54,749 nucleotides of DNA from Actinomycetota bacterium (GTDB lineage Bacteria > Actinomycetota > Actinomycetes > Nanopelagicales > Nanopelagicaceae). Every line of letters begins with the position of its first letter. Within the stretch, counting starts at the first letter, position 1. A program made the translations under genes and the position numbers. The notes beneath the pieces were generated by a model. The model worked only from the letters and a program-made list of their open reading frames with translations, made no database searches and was not told the DNA's origin. Location of the stretch: positions 1 through 54,749 of the forward strand of contig RGJX01000004.1 in the NCBI GenBank assembly GCA_010023045.1, given 5' to 3'. Positions 19,198 through 26,997 of this stretch are shown one piece after another.

Positions 19198-19223
19198 CTT
19201 CGTTATTCATCTTCGTTATTGAT
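19185..19223 (-). repeat. manB: Three tandem 13-bp repeats spanning the manB start codon
   Basis: On the plus strand CTTCGTTATTCAT occurs at 19185-19197 and 19198-19210 exactly and CTTCGTTATTGAT at 19211-19223. On the coding strand this is ATGAATAACGAAG repeated, so there are two potential ATGs (19197, 19210); only 19197 is in the manB frame, because 13 is not divisible by 3 and the upstream ATG runs into TAA after six codons. ACGAAG just before each ATG is the only purine-rich candidate ribosome site. Confidence 0.85.
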
Positions 19224-19229
19224 CGACTA

Positions 19230-19601
19230 CTAGTTTTGTGTAGGCAGTACTCGCAAATGTCCGCGTCGACCAACTTCAGGCTGAGTAGCCCGTGGAATCG
19301 GATCACTCTTGGCAACTTCCCGGACTGCATCGGCAATAGCCATAAGATCCTCAGCACTTGGCTCTTCTCGAACGCCATCTTCTTCATGTCGAATTACTGT
19401 CCAACCTCTTGGAACCGTTAAACGCTCACTATGAGAATCACAGAAATCAAAAGAATGTGGCTCAGCATAAGTTGATAGTGGACCAAGTACAGCCGTTGAA
19501 TCCGGGTAGATATAAATCAGAGTCTTAGTGGCGCTCTCGCGACAACTTGTTTTAGTGCAACGCCGACCTGTGGTGCTCGGTTTCGAACGCGGCGATGACA
19601 T
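19230..19601 (-). CDS. DUF3499 family protein
   Basis: A 123-residue conserved actinobacterial protein of unknown function. Cys15, Cys20 and Cys54 (RRCTKTSC and FDFCDSH) with the nearby His resemble a zinc-ribbon-like site; the middle segment TLIYIYPDSTAVLGPLST and ERLTVPRGWTV are family-typical. The C-terminal third is charged and probably disordered. Encoded between DUF5719 and manB, the same order recalled from mycobacteria (Rv3258c beside manB) and Streptomyces, which suggests a link to mannose-dependent envelope functions but does not define one. Confidence 0.85.
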   Translation of the reverse strand: MSSPRSKPSTTGRRCTKTSCRESATKTLIYIYPDSTAVLGPLSTYAEPHSFDFCDSHSERLTVPRGWTVIRHEEDGVREEPSAEDLMAIADAVREVAKSDPIPRATQPEVGRRGHLRVLPTQN

Positions 19602-19644
19602 GGCGCGAGATTAGTCGGCTCAATGAGGGAAATGTGGGATGTGA

Positions 19645-20970
19645 TTACTTGGTTCGAGGTTGAATGACGGAAATATCAGCGCGTGGTCTAGCAGCGCTTT
19701 CCAGAGTTGCTGCGCTCTCTATAGGAATGTGGGCAACTCCATCGGAGGTGAGCCAGGACATACCTGCTCTAGTGCCAGAGAGATTTGAGCCAGAGAGATT
19801 CGATATTGTGATCAAACGGGTATTAGCAGGAACTCTCCAATTGAGGATCTCCTCCCCCGATAGATTTTCTGTAAAGATCTTTCCATCGCGGCTACGCCAT
19901 TGAATTCGGGCTCGGATCTCATCGCCAAGGAAAGTAATGCTGGGTTCTAGTCCATAGATGTTGAAACTGGCGTTATCGAAGGCGGGCGAAGGCGCGCTCC
20001 ACATAAAGTCTGAAACTGAGCCACTCTTAACTTCACTAAGAAGGGCTGCCACAATCGCTGAGGTGGCGGTGAGCTTCAAGCCAAAGTTGCCTTTTCCTAA
20101 ATCTAGATTCTGTAGTGGGATGTCAACTACTTCCCCTGCGTTGATCTCGATATTTCCAAGTTCTACGGGAACGTAAACGCCTTCTCTTGAGAGAACTTCT
20201 ACCGAAACATTTGTATCAACTTCATCCGTGCTCATCAGACGTAAGGTTCTTGTGATGGTACTTGAGCTTCCAAATGTGGCCGGTAAGCCAGCGATAACTA
20301 ACTCGGTACTTGGTGTAGCTATTGGCGCCACGAAATCTCCGCCGATGTTATTCAATCCCCGCACTCGTTCATCAAATAGGAAACTAGTAACGCGACCACT
20401 TATCACTTTAACTTTTACCACTAAACGATCGGCACCGGGTAACAATGAGTCAATTCGAATCTCTCGCTCGGTAAGCGCTTTAACAGTGATGCTTCGAGGC
20501 TCACTCGGACCGCTTTCTGAGTAAGAAGCCACCTCGACTATTGCATCACTTAAGCCACTGTTTACTAATATTAATTTGCCTTGGCTGGTTACATTTGCAG
20601 TTCCACCGACAAACCACGATGAAGCAGCTCCGGCGGTACATGTCGCCGCGCTAGTCCAACGACTTGCCTTGGTCTGTATCACCCAAGAATTCCGCGGGTC
20701 TCCTTGGACGATAATCGCCCCCCGAGTTAAAGCCGGGTTACTAGTTGTTGGTTTGGTAAAGCTTGCATTAGCCCGAACTAGCTCCCGTATACCAACCTGT
20801 CTGGAAGGTAAGAGCGCTGTAGAGCGAGAATCGTTAACTGCACCGGGGCAAGTCGTCACCGAGTAACTCTGGCTAACTTCACTTTTAATACTTACTTGCG
20901 GGAGGAAATATGCGATATGCGCAGCAATTATGAAGAAAAGTAAGGCAAAGGAGGCTCTAGTTTCTTTCAC
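19645..20970 (-). CDS. DUF5719 membrane-anchored extracellular protein
   Basis: 441 residues with one N-terminal transmembrane helix or uncleaved signal (FALLFFIIAAHIAYFL) and an extracellular beta-rich remainder. Family features: TTCPGAVN near residue 40 and CTAGAASSWFVGGTA near 110-124, then repeated Ig-like strands with LVNSGLSDAIVEV. Probably two cysteines form a disulfide. Its start overlaps the large glycosyltransferase stop by 4 bases, so the two are translationally coupled and presumably act together at the cell surface. Function unknown; likely an accessory to glycan or polymer export. Confidence 0.78.
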   Translation of the reverse strand: MKETRASFALLFFIIAAHIAYFLPQVSIKSEVSQSYSVTTCPGAVNDSRSTALLPSRQVGIRELVRANASFTKPTTSNPALTRGAIIVQGDPRNSWVIQTKASRWTSAATCTAGAASSWFVGGTANVTSQGKLILVNSGLSDAIVEVASYSESGPSEPRSITVKALTEREIRIDSLLPGADRLVVKVKVISGRVTSFLFDERVRGLNNIGGDFVAPIATPSTELVIAGLPATFGSSSTITRTLRLMSTDEVDTNVSVEVLSREGVYVPVELGNIEINAGEVVDIPLQNLDLGKGNFGLKLTATSAIVAALLSEVKSGSVSDFMWSAPSPAFDNASFNIYGLEPSITFLGDEIRARIQWRSRDGKIFTENLSGEEILNWRVPANTRLITISNLSGSNLSGTRAGMSWLTSDGVAHIPIESAATLESAARPRADISVIQPRTK

Positions 20971-23900
20971 GCGAGCTCCTCTGGGGTCATCTCACTTCTT
21001 CTGCGTCGAGCTGGTAACGCTAAGACAATCAGAGTTGTCATGGCTATGAATTGAAGGGATACCCAACCGCGACGAGCTGTTCCGTCGTGATAGATGATGA
21101 ACTCACCAGATTCAGGTATTACGAAGCGGAGCACTCCGCTATCTGTCTCTTGTGCATCAATTGCCCGGCCATTAAGAAGCAACTTCCATCTTGAATCAAA
21201 CTTCTCAGTGATGATCACTGTTCCAGAAGAAGGGAGCGTTCCGCTTGCTCCAACTGGACCGCTAGGGAGTGCAAGATATGTTCCATCAATTGACAGGAAA
21301 GAAATGTGGGCAAGTGCACCGGCAACTTTCCAAGTAATACCTTCAGCAGTTCTCGATGCCCTGGTGAATCCACCGACTCCATCAATAGTCCGAACTAAAT
21401 CTTTGTTAAATGGTCGAGCGAGAAATACATATTTAATTCCAAACTCCGCCATGATCTGGCTCGAGTCAATTCCAGCTCCAGTGACGAGATTGATAATCGA
21501 CTTGTTAACCACAGGTGATAGCCCGGTAGTTATGTCAGGTTCACCCAAGTAAAGATCGCGCTCGCGAGCGACAAAGAATCTAGTTTCAGTTTGGCTGCTA
21601 TTTATAACTAGAGTTTTAAATCGCTCATCGGTCTGGGCCTCTACGCTCAAGAAAGCCGGCAGAGCAGATCTCTCTTTGGTTTGTAAAGGTGCTGAGGCAG
21701 CACTTCCTATCCACCAGACCATCGAAGCAAGTAGCGAAATAATCGAAAGTAGCGATGTGCTTCCCAATAGCAGATGACGGTAATCAATAGCGCTCTCTGA
21801 AAGTTTTGGTAAATATTGATCAACCATCACCACGCCAGCAAGGACTGCCGCCAAGATTGGAATTACTAAGAGACTTCCTACCCATAATGGTTCTGGGATG
21901 TATTGGCCATGTCCAGCTACTTGGCGAGATCCAAAGATTGCTGCCAGGCCAATAAAAAATAGCGCGACTTCACCTAGGCGGGCTGTCTGACTTACAAATA
22001 AGGCAATTATTGAGATAAATAGAATTGAGGGAACAAGCCAAATGGGAGGCGCGCCAACGCCACCGGGGTTTGTAAGAATTATCGAAAGCACATCACCGCC
22101 AGGCAGCGGCAAACCAGGATCAAGAAGAATTCTTGATGGATGAAGTATGAGTTCAAGTGACCAAGGCGCCGTGACCAGAATTGGGGCAACCACAATTGCA
22201 ATACGACGAATGTTCCTAGAGTCGAAATCTTCTTTACTTAATCGGCCTGGTTTAGCATTAAAAGCAAAGACATCGAATACCACCAACAAGAACTGCCAGA
22301 TTACGATCGCTCCGAAAGTCAATGGTGAAAATGCAAAGACCACGGTCAGCAAGATCGCCAACCACCAAACTTTTCGCCAACTAAGCGACTCAAGTATCTC
22401 AAGATCTAAGAGCGCTCGCACTAACCAAGGTCCAACAACAAATAAGAGAACGGTGGCAAGTCTTCCTGCATTAAGAGAAGTCAGTCCGAGCGGTGCGAAT
22501 GAGTAAAGCAAAGCAGCGCCAAGGGCGAGGTAAGGAAGGTTAGTGAACTTCTTTGCCAATAAATAAGCGCCGATAAAAGCTAGCGGTACTGCGAGGACAA
22601 ACAAGAGCGAGATAAAAAGTTTCGCGTTAAATCCAGTTATCAATGTTGCAGTTCCCAGAATCGCAATCCATGGCGGCATATTCACGCTCGAGCCAAGGCC
22701 GACTATGTGCCAAGAATCAACATACTGACGAAGCAGATTTAATCCACTATCAGGCGTAAGTGGCATAGCCCCGCCCACTAAATCCGTGTACCTGCCCCTA
22801 AAAGCGATCAGGGAGACAATAAAAAGAGCGATAAATGAACTAAGTATTGGGCGTGACTTGATCCCCGAAAAGATTGAGGGAGCTTTAACTAGTTCAATAT
22901 CAGCATTTTCAGCAGCCTCATCATTGAAATCGATGGAGGAAGATTTGGTGCTCTCCGCACGCTTCACAAGAGAAGTAGCACGCCAGGTTCGTAAGAGCGC
23001 ATCTCTACTCTTATCAATAGTCAGGGCGAGTTGCGTGCCTCTCGGAGGCACAAATCTTGCGACGACTCGAGATGAAACAAGGCGCGTTGTTTTCCGCGCT
23101 CGCCTTCCCCGGATTAAATCTTGGGGCTGAAGAATAACGAGCGCTACTGCCGCTAATTCATCAAGTGCATAGCCCGGAAGTTTTGCCAACAAATATCCAA
23201 TCGACCGCAAGAGCGCTGCGCCTAGAAGTTGCAGAGCGATTAGCGGTAATAACCAAAATGTTGAGTTAGCCAGAAGTACATACGCTGCATGGCGACGATC
23301 AAGAAGAAGTGGGCGATGTAGGAATGCGTCAGTGACATCTATCTCGCGCCGCTCGTTGGCGGCTGCTTCGGCGTGGAATGCGACCGCAGTAGGGACAACT
23401 AGCGCTGTGTGGCCTGCGGTATGTATTCGCCAACCAAGATCCACATCATCACGGAAAAGTGATAGCTCTTTATCGAAGCCACCAATCTCTTCAAAAACTT
23501 CACGACGAATCAGGGCGCCTGCGGTGCTTACCGATAGGACTTCGGTAATTCCATCATGTTGTCCTTGATCTTGTTCGCGATACTCCAATCCGGTCCATCT
23601 AGCGCCATTGCCCGCGATACTTACTCCCACTTCTAACAAATGGTTTCGGTCATACCAACCACGTAACTTTGGGCCAGCTAGGGCAACGTTTGGTTTCTCA
23701 TCAATCGCCAATAACAATTCGCGGAGCGCTTCTGCTTGAGGAGCGCAATCATCATGAATCAACCAAATCCATTCAGTTATGCCTTCTGCTGCGCGCTTTA
23801 ACTTGGTACTCGCAAGTGCAATCTCAACCGCTTCACCGAAACCTGTCTCGCGCGGCGCACTTAAAGTTGTAATCCCAGCGTTCTTTAATAATCGAGCGGA

Positions 23901-24065
23901 GTCATCCTTTGAGCCGGTATCAACTGCAATTACCTGGTCTATCTCATGGCGCTGTTTTGTTAGAGAGGCAACAACTTCAGGTAACCAAGTTGCACCATTA
24001 TGGGCAACGAGGATTGCGGTCACATGATGGCGTGACCGTAAGGAGTTTGAGATAGAAGTCGGCAT
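20967..24065 (-). CDS. GT2 glycosyltransferase fused to a large polytopic membrane domain
   Basis: 1032 residues. Residues about 14-240 form a GT-A fold: VTAILVAHNGATWLPEVV, DTGSKDDS near 49-56, a DxD-like HDD at 104-106, and LFRDDVDLGWR near 203-213. From about 260 two hydrophobic helices follow, then a polar loop, then many transmembrane segments from about 405 to 780, then an extracytoplasmic beta-rich part (about 785-1000) and a final helix near 1007-1024. The layout suggests a sugar transferred on the inner face with a membrane/extracellular module for handling the product. Gene order whiB2, GT2, DUF5719, DUF3499, manB is recalled from Streptomyces and relatives. Substrate unknown; GDP-mannose is plausible from context. 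Confidence 0.85.
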   Translation of the reverse strand: MPTSISNSLRSRHHVTAILVAHNGATWLPEVVASLTKQRHEIDQVIAVDTGSKDDSARLLKNAGITTLSAPRETGFGEAVEIALASTKLKRAAEGITEWIWLIHDDCAPQAEALRELLLAIDEKPNVALAGPKLRGWYDRNHLLEVGVSIAGNGARWTGLEYREQDQGQHDGITEVLSVSTAGALIRREVFEEIGGFDKELSLFRDDVDLGWRIHTAGHTALVVPTAVAFHAEAAANERREIDVTDAFLHRPLLLDRRHAAYVLLANSTFWLLPLIALQLLGAALLRSIGYLLAKLPGYALDELAAVALVILQPQDLIRGRRARKTTRLVSSRVVARFVPPRGTQLALTIDKSRDALLRTWRATSLVKRAESTKSSSIDFNDEAAENADIELVKAPSIFSGIKSRPILSSFIALFIVSLIAFRGRYTDLVGGAMPLTPDSGLNLLRQYVDSWHIVGLGSSVNMPPWIAILGTATLITGFNAKLFISLLFVLAVPLAFIGAYLLAKKFTNLPYLALGAALLYSFAPLGLTSLNAGRLATVLLFVVGPWLVRALLDLEILESLSWRKVWWLAILLTVVFAFSPLTFGAIVIWQFLLVVFDVFAFNAKPGRLSKEDFDSRNIRRIAIVVAPILVTAPWSLELILHPSRILLDPGLPLPGGDVLSIILTNPGGVGAPPIWLVPSILFISIIALFVSQTARLGEVALFFIGLAAIFGSRQVAGHGQYIPEPLWVGSLLVIPILAAVLAGVVMVDQYLPKLSESAIDYRHLLLGSTSLLSIISLLASMVWWIGSAASAPLQTKERSALPAFLSVEAQTDERFKTLVINSSQTETRFFVARERDLYLGEPDITTGLSPVVNKSIINLVTGAGIDSSQIMAEFGIKYVFLARPFNKDLVRTIDGVGGFTRASRTAEGITWKVAGALAHISFLSIDGTYLALPSGPVGASGTLPSSGTVIITEKFDSRWKLLLNGRAIDAQETDSGVLRFVIPESGEFIIYHDGTARRGWVSLQFIAMTTLIVLALPARRRRSEMTPEELA

Positions 24066-24103
24066 CTCACCGCCTTGATTAAGTTAGAAGATCGGGAAAG
24101 AGA

Positions 24104-24397
24104 TTACGCAGGTCGACGCTTCAAGCGACGGCGTTCACGCTCTGAGAGTCCGCCCCAGATTCCAAATCTTTCATCATGGGCGAGAGCGTATTCCAGACAT
24201 TCTTGGCGCACTTCACAGGATAAGCAGACTCGCTTCGCCTCACGGGTTGAGCCACCTTTCTCAGGAAAGAATGCTTCCGGATCGGTCTGAGCGCAGAGCG
24301 CACGTTCCTGCCAAGAAAGCTCGACGACTTCGCCATTGCCTAATTGGATGGATGGACCGGGGTTGTAGTTCTGCTCTATACGACGAGCATCAGTCAT
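24104..24397 (-). CDS. whiB2: WhiB2/WhmD-type iron-sulfur regulator
   Basis: A 97-residue WhiB-like protein using ATG 24397, chosen because AGGAG lies 8 bases before it; a longer in-frame extension upstream has no such site and crosses the promoter. Cluster ligands Cys35, Cys58, Cys61 and Cys67, GIWGG at 79-83, and a basic end RERRRLKRRP. ALCAQTDPEAFFPEKGGSTREAKRVC is typical of WhiB2/WhmD, which controls septation and division. Its position upstream of the glycosyltransferase and near manB/manC matches Rv3260c in M. tuberculosis. Confidence 0.92.
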   Translation of the reverse strand: MTDARRIEQNYNPGPSIQLGNGEVVELSWQERALCAQTDPEAFFPEKGGSTREAKRVCLSCEVRQECLEYALAHDERFGIWGGLSERERRRLKRRPA

Positions 24398-24449
24398 CAG
24401 CTGAACTCCTACGACGGTGGCCGACCCCGAGGCCGGCTCAATGAGGAGA

Positions 24450-24478
24450 ATTACACGCTTGTAAGTCGTCCGAGTCAA
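24450..24478 (-). promoter_or_regulatory. whiB2: Predicted sigma-70-type promoter of whiB2
   Basis: On the minus strand TTGACT (24478-24473) and TGTAAT (24455-24450) are separated by exactly 17 bases, a good match to the housekeeping -35/-10 consensus. Predicted transcription start is near 24443, leaving a leader of about 46 bases that includes the AGGAG site and a GC-rich GGCC...GGCC hairpin-forming segment. Confidence 0.65.
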
Positions 24479-24499
24479 GTTAGAAAGGGTGGAAAGAGT

Positions 24500-25483
24500 T
24501 CAAAATCCGAAGATTTCTCCCCTTAATTTTGAACCACTTGTGACTCGGGATTGGGGCGCAATGTAGCTATTTTCAATGAAAACATCGCTCTCAATATGCG
24601 CTTTTTCGCCAATAATTGAGCCGCTCACAATTGAGTTGGCCTCAATTACAACTCCTGAATCAAGATAGGAACCAGCTCCTACCTTTGAGCTAGTGTGAAC
24701 TTGAACCCCATTCATCATCAGGGTGTGATTTATCACTTCCGGGGTTGCCTTGGAGAGCATGGGATTTGAGATGAGATCTCGTGACGCGCAAATCATTGAT
24801 TCTGGGGTGCCCATATCAATCCAATATCCGCCATCTACATAGCCAAAGATATTTTGGCCTGAGTTAAGCAGCGTTGGGAAGGTCTCTCTCTCAACGCTAA
24901 CTACTTTGCCCTTTGGAATCTGATTTAGCGCCTCTTTGGAGAAAATATAGCAACCAGCATTGATTGTCTTGGCAATCGGGTTATCCATTTTCTCGAGGAA
25001 CTGAAGGACTTTTGAGTCAGCATCAATTGGAACACATCCATATGCCCGTGCATCTGCAACCTCTACTAAATGTAACGTCACCGCGGCGTTGGATTTTGAA
25101 TGTAGTTGTGATTGCGCAATTAAGTCATGCGAACTCAAGACATCACCATTAAAGATGAATATTGATTCGTTTGCGCTTAGCTCTAACATTTGAGCGGCAT
25201 TAGCAATAGCGCCACCGGTTCCAAGTGGCTCACTTTCGAATGCGTATTTGATCTTGATCCCAAAACTTGAGCCATCGCCAAAGTGTGGTTCGAAGATATC
25301 GGCAAGGTAAGAGGTGGCAAGAACGATTTCTTTAATTCCAGCTTCACGCGCCTTTACAATCTGATGCTCTGTGACTGGTGCGCCAGCTATCTTCAACATC
25401 GGCTTTGGCGTCTTGCTAGTAAGTGGCATTAACCGTGTGCCCTTGCCACCAACTAAGAGAATCGCCTTATTTATCGGGCTCAT
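24500..25483 (-). CDS. manC: Mannose-1-phosphate guanylyltransferase-like nucleotidyltransferase
   Basis: 327 residues: an N-terminal nucleotidyltransferase domain with LLVGGKGTRLMPLT and KPMLKIAGAPVTEHQI, GPLGTGG-type loop seen as EPLGTGGAIANA, metal-binding FNGDVLS, and a C-terminal left-handed beta-helix of hexapeptide repeats (about 245-320). It makes a nucleotide sugar from a sugar-1-phosphate; by gene order (Rv3264c beside whiB2) GDP-mannose is the likely product, though dTDP- or UDP-sugars cannot be excluded from motifs alone. Overlaps the dapC stop by one base. Confidence 0.85.
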   Translation of the reverse strand: MSPINKAILLVGGKGTRLMPLTSKTPKPMLKIAGAPVTEHQIVKAREAGIKEIVLATSYLADIFEPHFGDGSSFGIKIKYAFESEPLGTGGAIANAAQMLELSANESIFIFNGDVLSSHDLIAQSQLHSKSNAAVTLHLVEVADARAYGCVPIDADSKVLQFLEKMDNPIAKTINAGCYIFSKEALNQIPKGKVVSVERETFPTLLNSGQNIFGYVDGGYWIDMGTPESMICASRDLISNPMLSKATPEVINHTLMMNGVQVHTSSKVGAGSYLDSGVVIEANSIVSGSIIGEKAHIESDVFIENSYIAPQSRVTSGSKLRGEIFGF

Positions 25484-26547
25484 TAGCTCTTTATCCTTAA
25501 GGCTGCGGCATCTATATCTTCATCAGTTGCAGTTAGTGCAATTCGAATATGTTGGCTTCCGAGTTCGCCGTAAAAGCTTCCTGGAGTCACTATTACGCCA
25601 CGGTCGGCAAACCAAGAGACGCAATCCCAATCCTTCGAGCCATTAGTGCACCAGATATAAAGACCTGCTTCAGAGTGATCAATCCGATAACCAATCTCAG
25701 ATAAAGCGCTAGCTAACTTTCTCCTTCGAGCACGATAACGATCAGCTTGCTGGGCCACATGTTGCTCATCACCCAGAGCGATAGCCATCGCTCGTTGGAC
25801 CGGAAGCGGAACCATCATGCCCATGTGTTTACGAATTTCAAGTAATCTCTTAATCAAGGAGCTATCACCAATTGCAAAGGCGGCGCGATAGCCAGCGAGA
25901 TTGCTCCTCTTTGAAAGAGAGTGGAGCGCAACAATTCCGGTGTTATTACCTTCTGCAAGATCGAGAATTGACCTTGCTTTCTTAGTATCCGGGAAGGGTA
26001 AATAGCACTCATCACTTGCAACCAAAATTGAGTTATCTCTAGACCAAGCTAAAACTGATTCGATTTCACTATCGCTATGAACCCGCCCAGTGGGATTTGA
26101 GGGGGAATTTAACCAGACTAGATCAACCCCTTCTGTGGGCCAATCACTTGGATCTATATCCACCTCGATGACTTCGGCGTGATTTAGCAGGCCGCCAACT
26201 TTGTATGTGGGATAAGCGATCTTAGGAATCAAGATCCGCTTGGCTTCTAGCAGAAATGGAAGTAGCGCAACCATCTCCTTTGAGCCGATTGTGGGCAGTA
26301 CATCAAAGTCTCCCGATGCTCCTAATATCTCTCTTCCATAGCGCTCCATTGATTCACGGAGCTCTTTGCTTCCTGTTGTGACGGGATAGCTGGGCGAGTT
26401 AGCGCTCGCCTTTAGCTCTGCTTGGATGAAATCCGGAGTTGGATCTACCGGGGTACCTTGAGAGAGATCAATTCCACCCTGCGGGTGAGCGCGAGCCTTT
26501 TGCCCGTATGGAGCGAGGGCGTCCCAAGGAAAATCCGGGAGTTTCAA
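25483..26547 (-). CDS. dapC: Succinyldiaminopimelate transaminase
   Basis: PLP-dependent class I/II aminotransferase of 354 residues acting on N-succinyl-2-amino-6-ketopimelate in the DAP/lysine branch. Motifs: WLNSPSNPTGRV near 145-156, SDECY near 178-182, and PLP-binding Lys213 in SLSKRSNLAGYRAAF. Encoded 7 bases downstream of the ferredoxin gene as in M. tuberculosis (Rv1177-Rv1178). The succinylase partner DapD is encoded at 41308, supporting the assignment over a generic aminotransferase. Confidence 0.85.
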   Translation of the reverse strand: MKLPDFPWDALAPYGQKARAHPQGGIDLSQGTPVDPTPDFIQAELKASANSPSYPVTTGSKELRESMERYGREILGASGDFDVLPTIGSKEMVALLPFLLEAKRILIPKIAYPTYKVGGLLNHAEVIEVDIDPSDWPTEGVDLVWLNSPSNPTGRVHSDSEIESVLAWSRDNSILVASDECYLPFPDTKKARSILDLAEGNNTGIVALHSLSKRSNLAGYRAAFAIGDSSLIKRLLEIRKHMGMMVPLPVQRAMAIALGDEQHVAQQADRYRARRRKLASALSEIGYRIDHSEAGLYIWCTNGSKDWDCVSWFADRGVIVTPGSFYGELGSQHIRIALTATDEDIDAAALRIKS

Positions 26548-26554
26548 GAAGCCC

Positions 26555-26878
26555 TTATTCTGCGGGTTTCTTCTCGATTTGCAGCAGCTTTGGATGATCC
26601 TTACCGGTTGCTCCTACTTTGCTGGCGCCGCCCGGGGAGCCAAGTTCATCAAAGAATTCGGAGTTAACTTCCTTAAATTCATTCCACTGGGATGGGACAT
26701 CATCTTCGTAATAAATCGCTTCGACTGGGCAGACCGGTTCGCAGGCGCCACAGTCAACACACTCATCGGGTTGGATATAAAGCATCCGATCGCCCTCATA
26801 AATACAATCGACTGGGCACTCTTCAATACAGGACTTATCTTTCACATCCACACATGGAAGCGCTATCACATATGTCAC
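26555..26878 (-). CDS. fdxA: 7Fe-type ferredoxin
   Basis: 107-residue electron carrier with eight cysteines: Cys9, Cys17, Cys21, Cys25 and Cys40, Cys43, Cys46, Cys50 (ECVDCGACEPVCP). The widened spacing of the first set is typical of [3Fe-4S][4Fe-4S] ferredoxins. The C-terminal acidic extension WNEFKEVNSEFFDELGSPGGA is family-typical. Start is GTG at 26878 with AAGGAG 8 bases upstream; a search for ATG only would miss it. Physiological partner unknown. Confidence 0.94.
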   Translation of the reverse strand: MTYVIALPCVDVKDKSCIEECPVDCIYEGDRMLYIQPDECVDCGACEPVCPVEAIYYEDDVPSQWNEFKEVNSEFFDELGSPGGASKVGATGKDHPKLLQIEKKPAE

Positions 26879-26894
26879 GAGAGACTCCTTACCA

Positions 26895-26942
26895 ATTCAA
26901 TAACCCTTCGATTCACTAGCCCTACGATTCAATAGCCCCTTG
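26895..26942. repeat. Three 16-bp imperfect tandem repeats in the fdxA-cysS gap
   Basis: ATTCAATAACCCTTCG (26895-26910), ATTCACTAGCCCTACG (26911-26926) and ATTCAATAGCCCCTTG (26927-26942) lie head to tail in the 119-base gap between the divergent fdxA and cysS genes. Consensus ATTCAATAGCCCTTCG. They could be regulator sites or a replication-slippage expansion; position is upstream of both promoters. Confidence 0.85.
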
Positions 26943-26983
26943 ATAAAAGGAGTTAAAAGAACCTCGTTAGGCTCGTAATCGTA

Positions 26984-26989
26984 CATAAT
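26984..26989 (+). promoter_or_regulatory. cysS: Putative -10 element for leaderless cysS
   Basis: CATAAT ends 8 bases before the cysS ATG, which would put the transcription start at or within two bases of the start codon. GAGAGGT touches the ATG and is too close to act as a Shine-Dalgarno. The -35 region is poor, so this is tentative. Confidence 0.4.
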
Positions 26990-26997
26990 TGAGAGGT

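Noticed and set aside
24398-24478. 27-residue N-terminal extension of WhiB2
   Set aside because: It would begin within the TTGACT/TGTAAT promoter, and AGGAG precedes the internal ATG at 24397.
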